Of a DNA stretch of 64,000 bases, positions 17,147 through 24,310 are shown one piece after another. Below the pieces are notes generated by a model. It did no database searches, had not been told where the DNA came from, and worked only from the letters and a program-made list of their open reading frames with translations. Each line of letters starts with the position of its first letter. Position 1 is the stretch's first letter. A program made the position numbers and the translations under genes. The stretch comes from Paenisporosarcina sp050269735. GTDB lineage: Bacteria; Bacillota; Bacilli; Bacillales_A; Planococcaceae. The stretch spans positions 62,001 to 126,000 of the forward strand of contig NZ_JBNNIX010000002.1 in assembly GCF_050269735.1 (NCBI RefSeq), read 5' to 3'.

Positions 17147-17674
17147 ATGACTGTAGAAAAAGCCACATTTGCTGGTGGATGTTTTTGGTGCATGGTTAAA
17201 CCATTTGATTCGTACGAGGGCATACATTCTGTAGTATCAGGATATACAGGTGGGGATGTGGAAAATCCTACTTACGAACAAGTTTGTACGAACTCCACCG
17301 GACACAAAGAAGCTGTCCAAATTACATTCGATCCCAATGTTTTTCCTTATGAACAACTAGTCGAACTGTTTTGGATGCAAATTGACCCAACGGATGCAGG
17401 AGGGCAATTTTTTGATCGGGGATCATCTTATGAGACAGCAATTTTTTACCATAGTGAAGAACAAAAACAAATTGCTGAAAGATCCAAACAGGAATTGCAG
17501 GCAAGCGGAAAATTTTTGCAACCAATAGTCACCCCAATAGTGGAAGCGAAAGCATTTTACCCAGCAGAACAATATCATCAGGATTATTACAGAAAAAACC
17601 CAACACACTACGAACGATATCAAGTAGGGTCTGGAAGAGCAGGATTTAAACAAAAAATGTGGGGTGAGCAATAA
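17147..17674 (+). CDS. msrA: Peptide methionine-S-sulfoxide reductase MsrA
   Basis: 175 residues. The active-site motif GGCFWCMVKPF is at residues 10-20, with QHDYY/YHQDYY-type and DPTDAGGQFFDRG segments that bind the methionine sulfoxide. It reduces the S epimer. AAGGGAGG precedes the ATG. The stop overlaps the msrB ATG by one base, so MsrA and MsrB are made together. A second msrA lies at 55930-56448 on the other strand. Confidence 0.96.
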   Translation: MTVEKATFAGGCFWCMVKPFDSYEGIHSVVSGYTGGDVENPTYEQVCTNSTGHKEAVQITFDPNVFPYEQLVELFWMQIDPTDAGGQFFDRGSSYETAIFYHSEEQKQIAERSKQELQASGKFLQPIVTPIVEAKAFYPAEQYHQDYYRKNPTHYERYQVGSGRAGFKQKMWGEQ

Positions 17675-18096
17675 TGAATAAAGAAGAATTGAAAATTAAA
17701 CTGACACCAATTCAGTACCATGTCACACAAGAAAATGGGACAGAGCCGCCTCACCGAAATGAATTTGATCAACATTTCAGTGATGGTATATATGTCGATA
17801 TTGTTTCAGGTAAACCTTTGTTCAGTTCGAAGGATAAATACGATGCGGGTTGCGGATGGCCAAGTTTTAGTAAGCCCATCGATGGTCCAGAAGTAACGGA
17901 GCATACGGATGTATCTCATGGCATGACACGAACTGAAGTGAGAAGCAAGACAGCTAATTCACATTTGGGGCACGTTTTTCCAGATGGTCCTGGTCCTGAA
18001 GGATTACGTTATTGCATAAATTCAGCTGCATTGAAATTCATCCCAAAAGAAAAGTTGCAAGAAGAAGGTTACGGTGACTATTTGAATCACTTTTAA
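17674..18096 (+). CDS. msrB: Peptide methionine-R-sulfoxide reductase MsrB
   Basis: 140 residues. GCGWPSF, the HLGHVF motif and the catalytic Cys in RYCINSAALKF are all present. The two CxxC zinc-binding pairs of form-1 MsrB are absent, as in the B. subtilis enzyme. It complements MsrA by reducing the R epimer. Translational coupling to msrA through TAATG. Confidence 0.96.
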   Translation: MNKEELKIKLTPIQYHVTQENGTEPPHRNEFDQHFSDGIYVDIVSGKPLFSSKDKYDAGCGWPSFSKPIDGPEVTEHTDVSHGMTRTEVRSKTANSHLGHVFPDGPGPEGLRYCINSAALKFIPKEKLQEEGYGDYLNHF

Positions 18097-18103
18097 TGAA
18101 CGG

Positions 18104-18136
18104 GCTAAACTCGAATTTTCCTGGGTTTAGCTTTTT
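18104..18136 (+). terminator. Intrinsic terminator after msrB
   Basis: GCTAAAC / GTTTAGC stem with a 14-base loop and TTTTT. Confidence 0.75.
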
Positions 18137-18157
18137 CTATTCCATCAGACTTTTACT

Positions 18158-18186
18158 TTGCAGGTAAAAACCTGTATATATAGAAT
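18158..18186 (+). promoter_or_regulatory. Sigma-A promoter of yozE with an internal inverted repeat
   Basis: TTGCAG at 18158, 17-base spacer, TAGAAT at 18181. The spacer contains CAGGTAAAAACCTG, a perfect inverted repeat with a 4-base centre that could be an operator. Confidence 0.55.
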
Positions 18187-18213
18187 AAACAATGCTTATT
18201 CTTGGAGGAAACT

Positions 18214-18444
18214 ATGAATCATACATTTTATAAATACACCTTAAATTTTAGAGGAGGCCCCAAATCGGACCTTAAAGCTATGTTTGCTGAAGCGATGTTT
18301 CAGGATTTGCCTTTTCCAAAACAATCGACCGATTTTGATGAAATCTCACGTTACATTGAAGAATTGGCACACCCAGATATGAGTGCAAATATTTTTGATG
18401 AAATTTGGTCTTTGTATGAAACAAATGTCCTTTCTCAATCGTAA
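18214..18444 (+). CDS. yozE: YozE family SAM-like protein (UPF0346)
   Basis: 76 residues from ATG 18214 with GGAGGAAA upstream. The family signature FYKYTLNFRGGPKSDLKAMF at the N-terminus and HPDMSANIFDEIWSLYE at the C-terminus match YozE, a four-helix SAM-like fold of unknown function. It precedes spo0M by 32 bases and probably shares a transcript with it. Confidence 0.9.
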   Translation: MNHTFYKYTLNFRGGPKSDLKAMFAEAMFQDLPFPKQSTDFDEISRYIEELAHPDMSANIFDEIWSLYETNVLSQS

Positions 18445-18476
18445 AGATTAATAGAAACAAATTAGGAGGAATGGAT

Positions 18477-19247
18477 ATGTCAATTTTCAATAAAGTTTTA
18501 GCTTCAGTAGGAGTCGGAAATGCAAAAGTAGATACTAAACTGAACAATTCCGCTTTTGTCGCAGGAGAAACAATTTCAGGGGTTACTGAAGTTGTTGGAG
18601 GAAACACATCTCAGAACGTGGATAGCATTTACATTAAAGTTTATACAACGTATGAACGTGAATCGAATGATAATAAATACACAGATTCAGTCGCAATTTA
18701 TTCCCACAAATTGAATGAACCATTCACGATTGAAAAAGGGGAGAAAAAAGCATTTCCATTTTCATTTAGTCTGCCACTTATTACGCCGGTTACCATGGGA
18801 AGAACAAGGGTTTGGCTTCAAACCGGTCTCGATATTAAAAATGCTGTTGACCCTGGGGATAAAGATATGATTGAAATTCGACCGAATGCTTTTATTCAGG
18901 CAGGCTTGACTGCTGCTCAGAATTTAGGTTTCAAATTACGTAAAGTGGACTGTGAAGAAGCACCTCGTGCATACAGAGGGATTACTCCTTTTGTTCAGGA
19001 ATTCGAGTTTATCGCTGCATCAGGACCATTTAGAGGGAAGTTTGATGAAGTTGAATTTACATTCATTCCAAAAGGTTCGGATCAAGTTGAATTGCTAATT
19101 CAGGTCGATCGGAAAGTGCGTGGACTGGGTAGTTTATTCTCAGAAGCGCTAAATATGGATGAGTCTTATATTCGCATGACATTGTCAAAAGCTGATTTAT
19201 CCTCACTAGAATCAAGATTAAATCAAGAAATTGCACGTTATGCTTAA
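18477..19247 (+). CDS. spo0M: Sporulation-control protein Spo0M
   Basis: 256 residues, full length. The arrestin-like N-domain begins FNKVLASVGVGNAKVDTKLN and the C-terminal half includes FVQEFEFIAASGPFRGKFDEVEF and SEALNMDESYIRM. Spo0M affects sporulation and cell-cycle progression in Bacillus, with an unclear mechanism. I prefer ATG 18477, six bases after AGGAGGA; ATG 18471 abuts that site. A half-length paralogue lies at 58880-59299. Confidence 0.94.
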   Translation: MSIFNKVLASVGVGNAKVDTKLNNSAFVAGETISGVTEVVGGNTSQNVDSIYIKVYTTYERESNDNKYTDSVAIYSHKLNEPFTIEKGEKKAFPFSFSLPLITPVTMGRTRVWLQTGLDIKNAVDPGDKDMIEIRPNAFIQAGLTAAQNLGFKLRKVDCEEAPRAYRGITPFVQEFEFIAASGPFRGKFDEVEFTFIPKGSDQVELLIQVDRKVRGLGSLFSEALNMDESYIRMTLSKADLSSLESRLNQEIARYA

Positions 19248-19253
19248 CATCAT

Positions 19254-19282
19254 TTGCATATCTTCACGAAAAACAGTATGAT
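19254..19282 (+). promoter_or_regulatory. Sigma-A promoter of deoD
   Basis: TTGCAT at 19254, 17-base spacer, TATGAT at 19277. The start codon is 34 bases downstream of the -10 hexamer. Confidence 0.75.
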
Positions 19283-19316
19283 AGTACGGAAATGTTTATA
19301 AAGTGAGGGTACAAAG

Positions 19317-20021
19317 ATGAGTGTTCATATTAATGCTAAAAAAGGCGATATCGCTGATACGATTTTATTACCAGGAGATCCATTACGTGCAAAGTACATT
19401 GCCGAAACGTTTTTAGAGGACGTTGTTCAGTACAATGAAGTACGTAACATGTTCGGATACACAGGAACGTATAAAGGAAAACGTATTTCTGTTCAAGGAA
19501 CAGGAATGGGTGTACCTTCGATTTCGATTTACGTTACAGAATTAATGGCTGAATACGATGTTCAAAAATTAATTCGCGTTGGTACTTGTGGTTCAATTCA
19601 CAAAGACGTTAAAGTACGTGACGTAATCATTGCACAAAGTGCTTCAACAGACTCTAAAATGAACGAAATTATTTTCAACGGCATTAACTTTGCCCCAACA
19701 GCAGATTTCGATTTACTGTTAAAGGCTTACAATGCAGGTAAAGAAAAAGGCTTGAATCTTAAAGTAGGGAACGTATTCACTGAAGACGTCTTCTACAATG
19801 AGCATGCTGAGCATGAAAAATGGGCTCAATATGGAATTTTGGCACTTGAAATGGAGTCATCTGCTCTTTATACTTTGGCAGCTAAATTTGGCCGTCAAGC
19901 ATTATCAATCCTTACAGTAAGTGATCACTTGTTGACTGGAGAAGTTACATCTTCAGAAGAACGCCAAATGACATTTAATGACATGATTGAAGTAGCATTG
20001 GATGCTGCAATTCAAGACTAA
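19317..20021 (+). CDS. deoD: Purine-nucleoside phosphorylase DeoD
   Basis: 234 residues, hexameric PNP family. Phosphate-binding LLPGDPLRAKYIAETFL, the GTCGSI loop, EMESSALYTLAA (Glu-Met-Glu contacting ribose) and TVSDHLLTGE (catalytic Asp) are intact. It cleaves purine nucleosides to base and (deoxy)ribose-1-phosphate for salvage. AGTGAGGG precedes the ATG. Monocistronic between a promoter and a terminator. Confidence 0.96.
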   Translation: MSVHINAKKGDIADTILLPGDPLRAKYIAETFLEDVVQYNEVRNMFGYTGTYKGKRISVQGTGMGVPSISIYVTELMAEYDVQKLIRVGTCGSIHKDVKVRDVIIAQSASTDSKMNEIIFNGINFAPTADFDLLLKAYNAGKEKGLNLKVGNVFTEDVFYNEHAEHEKWAQYGILALEMESSALYTLAAKFGRQALSILTVSDHLLTGEVTSSEERQMTFNDMIEVALDAAIQD

Positions 20022-20033
20022 TTAGAATATCTG

Positions 20034-20068
20034 AAAAAGGCTGTCATTCGTTTTTTGACAGCCTTTTT
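20034..20068 (+). terminator. Intrinsic terminator after deoD
   Basis: 8-bp stem GGCTGTCA / TGACAGCC flanked by A5 and T5, with a 9-base loop. Confidence 0.9.
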
Positions 20069-20075
20069 CTTTCCG

Positions 20076-20104
20076 TTTACGTGTTTTAACTGATAAACTA
20101 TACA
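20076..20104 (+). promoter_or_regulatory. Sigma-A promoter of the S41 protease gene
   Basis: TTTACG at 20076, 17-base spacer, TATACA at 20099. Confidence 0.65.
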
Positions 20105-20154
20105 TAACTATTGAAGTGTATTTAAATGGTTTCCATTTGAAAGTGGTGAATAAC

Positions 20155-21660
20155 TTGGATGAATTGAAAAACAATACGGAACAACAAGCAGGACAACCCG
20201 ACCAACCTGAACACGAACATCATGAAGGACCCGCAGGAAAGTATATACGCTTGAAACCTTTCTTTTTCATCATGCTGATTTTCACGTTAATTTTGAGTAC
20301 TGCAGGATTAACGATCTTCGCATTAACATTCGGTGACGAAAAAGTAGTCGAAGTAGGTGCTCCTGAAAGAAGAGAGTTTACAAAGCTATACCAAGCTTAT
20401 GATGAATTAAAAGCAGGCTATTATGCTGATATCGACCAAGATGCAATCGTCAATGGCGCAATTAACGGAATGATTGATGCACTTGGTGATCCCTATTCTG
20501 ATTATATGAATCAAGATGAAGCCGCACAATTTGAAGAAAGTATTTCTTCAAGCTTCCAGGGAATCGGAGCTGAAATTCAAGAACGTAATGGAGTAATTTC
20601 GGTCGTATCACCCATTAAAAATTCTCCAGCAGAAAAAGCAGGGATTTTACCAAATGACAAAATCATTGCAGTCGATGGGGAAAATATTCAAGGCATGAGT
20701 GCTTCTGAAGCGGTCTTGCTGATTCGTGGAGAAAAAGGTACATCCGTTACGTTGACTATTCAACGTGGTGAATTGGAAGAGCCGCTTGAAGTTGAAATTG
20801 TACGCGATGAAATTCCGATAGAAACTGTTTATGCTGAACTGTTGGAAGGTAATGTGGCGCACATTCAGATTACAAGTTTTTCAACTAATACGTATGATGA
20901 GTTGCTTACTGCCATCACTGAAATGGAAGAAAAGGGAATGAAAGCGTTAGTGCTTGATGTACGTCAAAATCCAGGTGGCCTATTGACTTCAGCCATTGAC
21001 ATCTCCAATTTGTTTGTTGAAGATGGCAAACCTTTGTTCCAGACTCAAGAAAAAGGAAAAGAAGCGGAAGTTTACACCGCAACGGATGGAACGAAAGTTA
21101 AAGTACCGGTTTCTCTATTAATAGATGAAGGAAGTGCTTCAGCTTCTGAAATTCTTGCAGCTGCAATGAGCGAATCAGCTGGTACGAAACTGGTTGGCTT
21201 AAATTCATTCGGTAAAGGTACGGTTCAAACCGCAAATGAATTAAAAGATGGTTCAAATATGAAATTCACAACTGCGAAATGGTTAACACCTGAAGGCAAT
21301 TGGATTCACGAAAAAGGAATTGCTCCAGACGTGAAAGTAGAATATCCATCGTATACACAACTTCCTTATTTGGATGCATCCATCGAAATGAAGAATGGTG
21401 TTTTGTCTGATCAAGTAAAATCTGCAGAAGAAATGCTTACTGCAATTGGCATTGATACAGGGAAAGTGGACGGATTGTTCGATGATCAAACGGAAGCTGC
21501 TGTTAAACAAGTACAGAAAGAAGCAAAACTTGAAGAGACAGGTATCTTGACTGGTGAGGCAACTTTCGCTTTAATGGACCGCTTACGTGTAAAAATTGAA
21601 AAAGACGATCCGCAATTGTTAAAAGCAAAAGAATTGGTATTGGAACAACTATCAAAATAA
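20155..21660 (+). CDS. C-terminal processing (S41) serine protease, CtpA/CtpB type
   Basis: About 501 residues from TTG 20155, with GTGGTGA upstream; in-frame GTG 20116 would add 13 codons without a clear ribosome-binding site. Order: acidic/His-rich cytosolic tail, one transmembrane helix (FFFIMLIFTLILSTAGLTIF), a PDZ domain (SFQGIGAEIQERNGVISVV), the S41 catalytic core with Ser in DEGSASASEILAAA and Lys in SFGKGTVQTA, and a C-terminal peptidoglycan-binding domain (IDTGKVDGLFDDQTEAAVKQ). It should cleave proteins outside the membrane. The PG-binding tail fits CtpA/CtpB of Bacillus, but which one cannot be decided. Confidence 0.92.
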   Translation: MDELKNNTEQQAGQPDQPEHEHHEGPAGKYIRLKPFFFIMLIFTLILSTAGLTIFALTFGDEKVVEVGAPERREFTKLYQAYDELKAGYYADIDQDAIVNGAINGMIDALGDPYSDYMNQDEAAQFEESISSSFQGIGAEIQERNGVISVVSPIKNSPAEKAGILPNDKIIAVDGENIQGMSASEAVLLIRGEKGTSVTLTIQRGELEEPLEVEIVRDEIPIETVYAELLEGNVAHIQITSFSTNTYDELLTAITEMEEKGMKALVLDVRQNPGGLLTSAIDISNLFVEDGKPLFQTQEKGKEAEVYTATDGTKVKVPVSLLIDEGSASASEILAAAMSESAGTKLVGLNSFGKGTVQTANELKDGSNMKFTTAKWLTPEGNWIHEKGIAPDVKVEYPSYTQLPYLDASIEMKNGVLSDQVKSAEEMLTAIGIDTGKVDGLFDDQTEAAVKQVQKEAKLEETGILTGEATFALMDRLRVKIEKDDPQLLKAKELVLEQLSK

Positions 21661-21662
21661 AC

Positions 21663-21696
21663 AAAAGCTGGCCTGCAACTTGAGGCCAGCTTTTTT
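21663..21696 (+). terminator. Intrinsic terminator after the S41 protease gene
   Basis: 12-bp stem AAAAGCTGGCCT / AGGCCAGCTTTT followed by more T residues. Confidence 0.92.
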
Positions 21697-21716
21697 CACA
21701 AGAAAGGAAGTATACA

Positions 21717-22625
21717 ATGAAAGACGTTTATTTATTCAGTGGTTTTTTGGGAAGTGGCAAAACTTCTTTATTAACAGACACGATTCGGCAGTTAAAAGAA
21801 AAAGGTTTAAAACCGGCTATCTTGATGAATGAACTGGGCAAGCTCCCTTTTGATTCTCAAGCAGTGGATGAGGATATTCCTTTGAAGGAAATGCTAGAAG
21901 GGTGTATATGTTGTACCGGTTCAGAAAAAACGGAGGCTCAGTTACAAACTTTATTAGCAGGGGAACCATTTGATGTATTAATTATTGAAACGACCGGAGC
22001 AGCACATCCTGTCGAAGCGCTGGATGCTGTTTATTCACCATTGTTTGCAAAACAATTGAATGTAAAAGGAATCGTGACAGTGGTAGACAGCTTGCTATGG
22101 TTAAATCGTCAAACATTGCCGTCACAAGTCCGTTCTCTCTTTTTGGAACAAATTCGTCATGCACATCTATTGTTAGCCAATAAAATGGACTTGCTCTCTG
22201 ATGACCAACAAGCCAAAATCACTTACGAGTTACAAAGTTTCAATCCAACCGCAGCGATTATTCAAACATCACACGGCAAATGTCCTTTATCTATTATAGA
22301 AAGATTGAAAGGCACTGTGCGAACTACAGATGTAAATCAAGCCAGAATCGGTGAAGAGCTGTCACTGTCCACAAGACTCGTGTCCTTTACACAGTCAGTA
22401 GATAAAGAAGAATTTGAAGATTGGCTACGTACATTGCCTTCATCCGTTTATCGCATGAAAGGTTATGTTCCGGTCCTAGGTATGAAAAATCCAATGCTTT
22501 TCCAATATTCATATGGAATGGTTCAGTGGTTGCCTGAGTATGTAAAGATGGAACCGGTCATTGTCATGATTGGTGAACAAATTTCGCAATTGCAGGTTCC
22601 AGGGAGCAAGATTGAACATGAATGA
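21717..22625 (+). CDS. CobW/ZNG1-type (COG0523) metal-chaperone GTPase
   Basis: 302 residues. Walker A GFLGSGKTS (9-17), the CxCC metal-binding motif in EGCICCTG (62-66), Walker B-like VLIIETTGAAHP and the guanine motif ANKMD are present. The C-terminal domain (VSFTQSVDKEEFEDWLRTLPSSVYRMKGYV) is the usual CobW-C fold, here short. Such GTPases deliver zinc, cobalt or other metals to client proteins. No Zur box is apparent to me. The last codons overlap the following small gene. Confidence 0.9.
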   Translation: MKDVYLFSGFLGSGKTSLLTDTIRQLKEKGLKPAILMNELGKLPFDSQAVDEDIPLKEMLEGCICCTGSEKTEAQLQTLLAGEPFDVLIIETTGAAHPVEALDAVYSPLFAKQLNVKGIVTVVDSLLWLNRQTLPSQVRSLFLEQIRHAHLLLANKMDLLSDDQQAKITYELQSFNPTAAIIQTSHGKCPLSIIERLKGTVRTTDVNQARIGEELSLSTRLVSFTQSVDKEEFEDWLRTLPSSVYRMKGYVPVLGMKNPMLFQYSYGMVQWLPEYVKMEPVIVMIGEQISQLQVPGSKIEHE

Positions 22626-22875
22626 CGTGATACAAGCATATCAATCGTTGTTTCCTTTCAGACAGGGTACAAAGTCAATAGAAACAATAGACCAATTAAA
22701 AGATAGCATACGCATTGAGTTATTAGATGAGCTCACGCATCCGCGTGTAAGGAAGAGTCCGGCTGAAAAACTGCAGATAGCAATTGATAGAATCGAAAAA
22801 AGTGCCATCGATTTGCCGGAAAAAGTAAAGCTAAAAGAGGTATATGAAGACGTTTATCAGACCGTCAATAGCTAA
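22618..22875 (+). CDS. Hypothetical small protein coupled to the CobW-type gene
   Basis: 85 residues from ATG 22618, which overlaps the end of the GTPase gene by 8 bases, so it is translationally coupled. The sequence is charged and helical (DVIQAYQSLFPFRQGTKSIE, then KSPAEKLQIAIDRIEKSAIDL) with no cysteines, signal peptide or membrane segment. I recognise no family. The coupling suggests a partner or client of the GTPase. Its stop codon lies inside the 5' strand of the stem closing the CAP-gene leader. Confidence 0.7.
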   Translation: MNDVIQAYQSLFPFRQGTKSIETIDQLKDSIRIELLDELTHPRVRKSPAEKLQIAIDRIEKSAIDLPEKVKLKEVYEDVYQTVNS

Positions 22876-23038
22876 TTTGAAGAAAGATATGGTAATTTCT
22901 CTAATTCCACTCAAATTTATAGTCTTTAAACCTTTGAAAATAGTACCTTTTCAATCTCTCTGGTATCAGTGGGAAAGATTAGGTATTTTTTTTATAGATT
23001 TTAATTATAGACTAGGTGGCAGAGGAGGGAATAAAAAA
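22867..23038 (+). promoter_or_regulatory. Candidate structured leader RNA, copy 1, before CAP gene 1
   Basis: About 170 bases, homologous to the leader at 24140-24310. Closing stem: 22867-22876 (AATAGCTAAT) with 22978-22987 (ATTAGGTATT), 9 of 10 pairs, followed by T8. Inner helix: GGTA 22891-22894 with TACC 22944-22947, plus TTTC 22896-22899 with GAAA 22936-22939. A hairpin at 22901-22922 shows CCACT in its loop, complementary to AGTGG at 22968-22972 (possible pseudoknot). I do not recognise it as a known riboswitch class. No clear sigma-A promoter is visible. Confidence 0.5.
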
Positions 23039-23839
23039 ATGAAAAAAATGTTACTAGGTTTAACAATGGGAGCGATGGTGTTCTCAGCAGGTCAAGCTAC
23101 AACAGCAGAAGCATCATTTTCATCAAATACACCCACATGCAAGACACAGGTGAATACAAACTGGTCGGCAGGTTCTCAACAAATATCAGAGGGTTCTTAT
23201 TCAGATATTCAAAAACAATTGATGGATCAGCTACATGCACAACTTAATGGTGCAGGATTCAAAGCAGCAACAGCTAAACCTGTAGCAGAAAAGCCAGCAG
23301 CAACAGCTAAGCCTGTAGCAGAAAAGCCGGCAGCAACAGCTAAGCCTGTAGCACAGAAGCCAGCAGAAAAACCGGTTGCACAAAAACCAGCAGCAAATCA
23401 ACCTGTTGCACAAAAACCAGCAACAGCACCAACAGCACCTTCAACACAAGCATCAGGTAATGTTTCTTCAATTGAACAACAAGTTCTTACATTGACGAAT
23501 CAAGAACGTGCAAAAGCTGGATTAAAAGCTCTTGCAACAGATGCAGCATTAATGGATAGTGCTCGTGCAAAATCTGCAGATATGAGTAAAAATAATTATT
23601 TCTCTCATACAAGCCCAACAATGGGATCTCCATTCGATCAAATGAAAGCTAAAGGCATCCAATACAAGGCTGCAGCTGAAAATATCGCAATGGGTCAAAA
23701 ATCGGCTTCAGAAGTCGTTAAAGGATGGATGGAATCACCTGGTCATCGCGCTAATATCATGAATGGTAACTTCACTCATATTGGTATTGGGTACGTTGCA
23801 GAAGGTAATTACTGGACACAACAATTCATTCAAAAATAA
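23039..23839 (+). CDS. Secreted CAP-domain (SCP/YkwD-like) protein 1
   Basis: 266 residues from ATG 23039, with AGAGGAGGGA upstream. The signal peptide (MKKMLLGLTMGAMVFS, cleavage near AEA-SF) is followed by a ~60-residue leader domain. Next is a low-complexity linker of AKPVAEKPAAT-type repeats (about residues 75-140, a 33-bp DNA repeat) and a C-terminal CAP domain (QVLTLTNQERAKAGLKALAT to the end). The CAP motifs HTSPTMGSPFDQM, AAENIAMG and SPGHRANIMN are conserved. Bacterial CAP proteins are secreted, often wall-associated, with unclear biochemical roles. It is a tandem paralogue of the gene at 24311. Confidence 0.93.
   Translation: MKKMLLGLTMGAMVFSAGQATTAEASFSSNTPTCKTQVNTNWSAGSQQISEGSYSDIQKQLMDQLHAQLNGAGFKAATAKPVAEKPAATAKPVAEKPAATAKPVAQKPAEKPVAQKPAANQPVAQKPATAPTAPSTQASGNVSSIEQQVLTLTNQERAKAGLKALATDAALMDSARAKSADMSKNNYFSHTSPTMGSPFDQMKAKGIQYKAAAENIAMGQKSASEVVKGWMESPGHRANIMNGNFTHIGIGYVAEGNYWTQQFIQK
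23273..23376 (+). repeat. 33-bp tandem repeat in the CAP protein 1 linker
   Basis: About three near-identical 33-base units (ACAGCTAAGCCTGTAGCAGA...) encoding AKPVAEKPAAT, followed by degenerate AQKPA units. The corresponding linker in CAP protein 2 is shorter and diverged, so the array is evolving by slippage. Confidence 0.75.
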
Positions 23840-23846
23840 TATATAT

Positions 23847-23878
23847 AAGCCATCTCAATTCGTTGAGGTGGTTTTTTT
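23847..23878 (+). terminator. Intrinsic terminator after CAP gene 1
   Basis: Stem CCATCTCAA / TTGAGGTGG with a TTCG tetraloop and seven T residues. The same element follows CAP gene 2. Confidence 0.88.
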
Positions 23879-23879
23879 G

Positions 23880-24139
23880 TGTTTTATTTAAATTATTAAA
23901 GCTCCGCATGAACCACCAAGTTTGCAAATCTCTCGCTTCGATAGTGCTGTGCCTGCGGTTACGCGTCTCAAAGAAAAGGATTAAACTACTTTGTGAGCCT
24001 ATTTTTTTTGGCATGCAAAGAGGGAAGCAGGTTACAGTAAAAATACCCGATTATTTATGACTGAAATGACAATAGGTCCTAAAACATCCCTCAAAACGAG
24101 AAGCTTAAGCAGGCATATGGAGCAGTATTTTAGAACGTC
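23880..24139. other. Intergenic stretch between the CAP genes without a supported gene
   Basis: About 260 bases with no convincing coding frame or ribosome-binding site. The part at about 23925-23975 is visibly richer in G+C (GCTGTGCCTGCGGTTACGCG) than its surroundings and is not shared with the copy-2 downstream flank. I could not assign it. Confidence 0.4.
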
Positions 24140-24310
24140 AACACCTAATTGAAAGAAAGATATGGTATTTTCTCTAAATCCACTCAAATATTTAGTCTTT
24201 AAACCTTTGAAAATAGTACCTTTTCAATCTTCCTGGTAGCAGTGGGAAAGATTAGGTGTTTTTTAAAAAGATTTTAAAGATAGACTAGGTGGCAGAGGAG
24301 GGAATTACAA
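24140..24310 (+). promoter_or_regulatory. Candidate structured leader RNA, copy 2, before CAP gene 2
   Basis: Closing stem 24140-24149 (AACACCTAAT) with 24251-24260 (ATTAGGTGTT), 10 of 10 pairs, then T6. Inner helix GGTA 24164-24167 with TACC 24217-24220 and TTTTC 24168-24172 with GAAAA 24209-24213. Hairpin CTAAAT 24174-24179 with ATTTAG 24190-24195, whose loop carries CCACT (24180-24184), complementary to AGTGG (24241-24245). Compared with copy 1 the closing stem changes T-A to C-G and a G/G mismatch to C-G, which supports pairing. Confidence 0.55.

Noticed and set aside
22867..23038. c-di-AMP (ydaO) or c-di-GMP (GEMM) riboswitch before the CAP gene
   Set aside because: None of the conserved core sequences of these classes is present in either leader copy.
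22844..23038. Extended N-terminus for CAP protein 1
   Set aside because: It would place coding sequence across the structured leader; copy 2 starts at the equivalent of ATG 23039 with a signal peptide.
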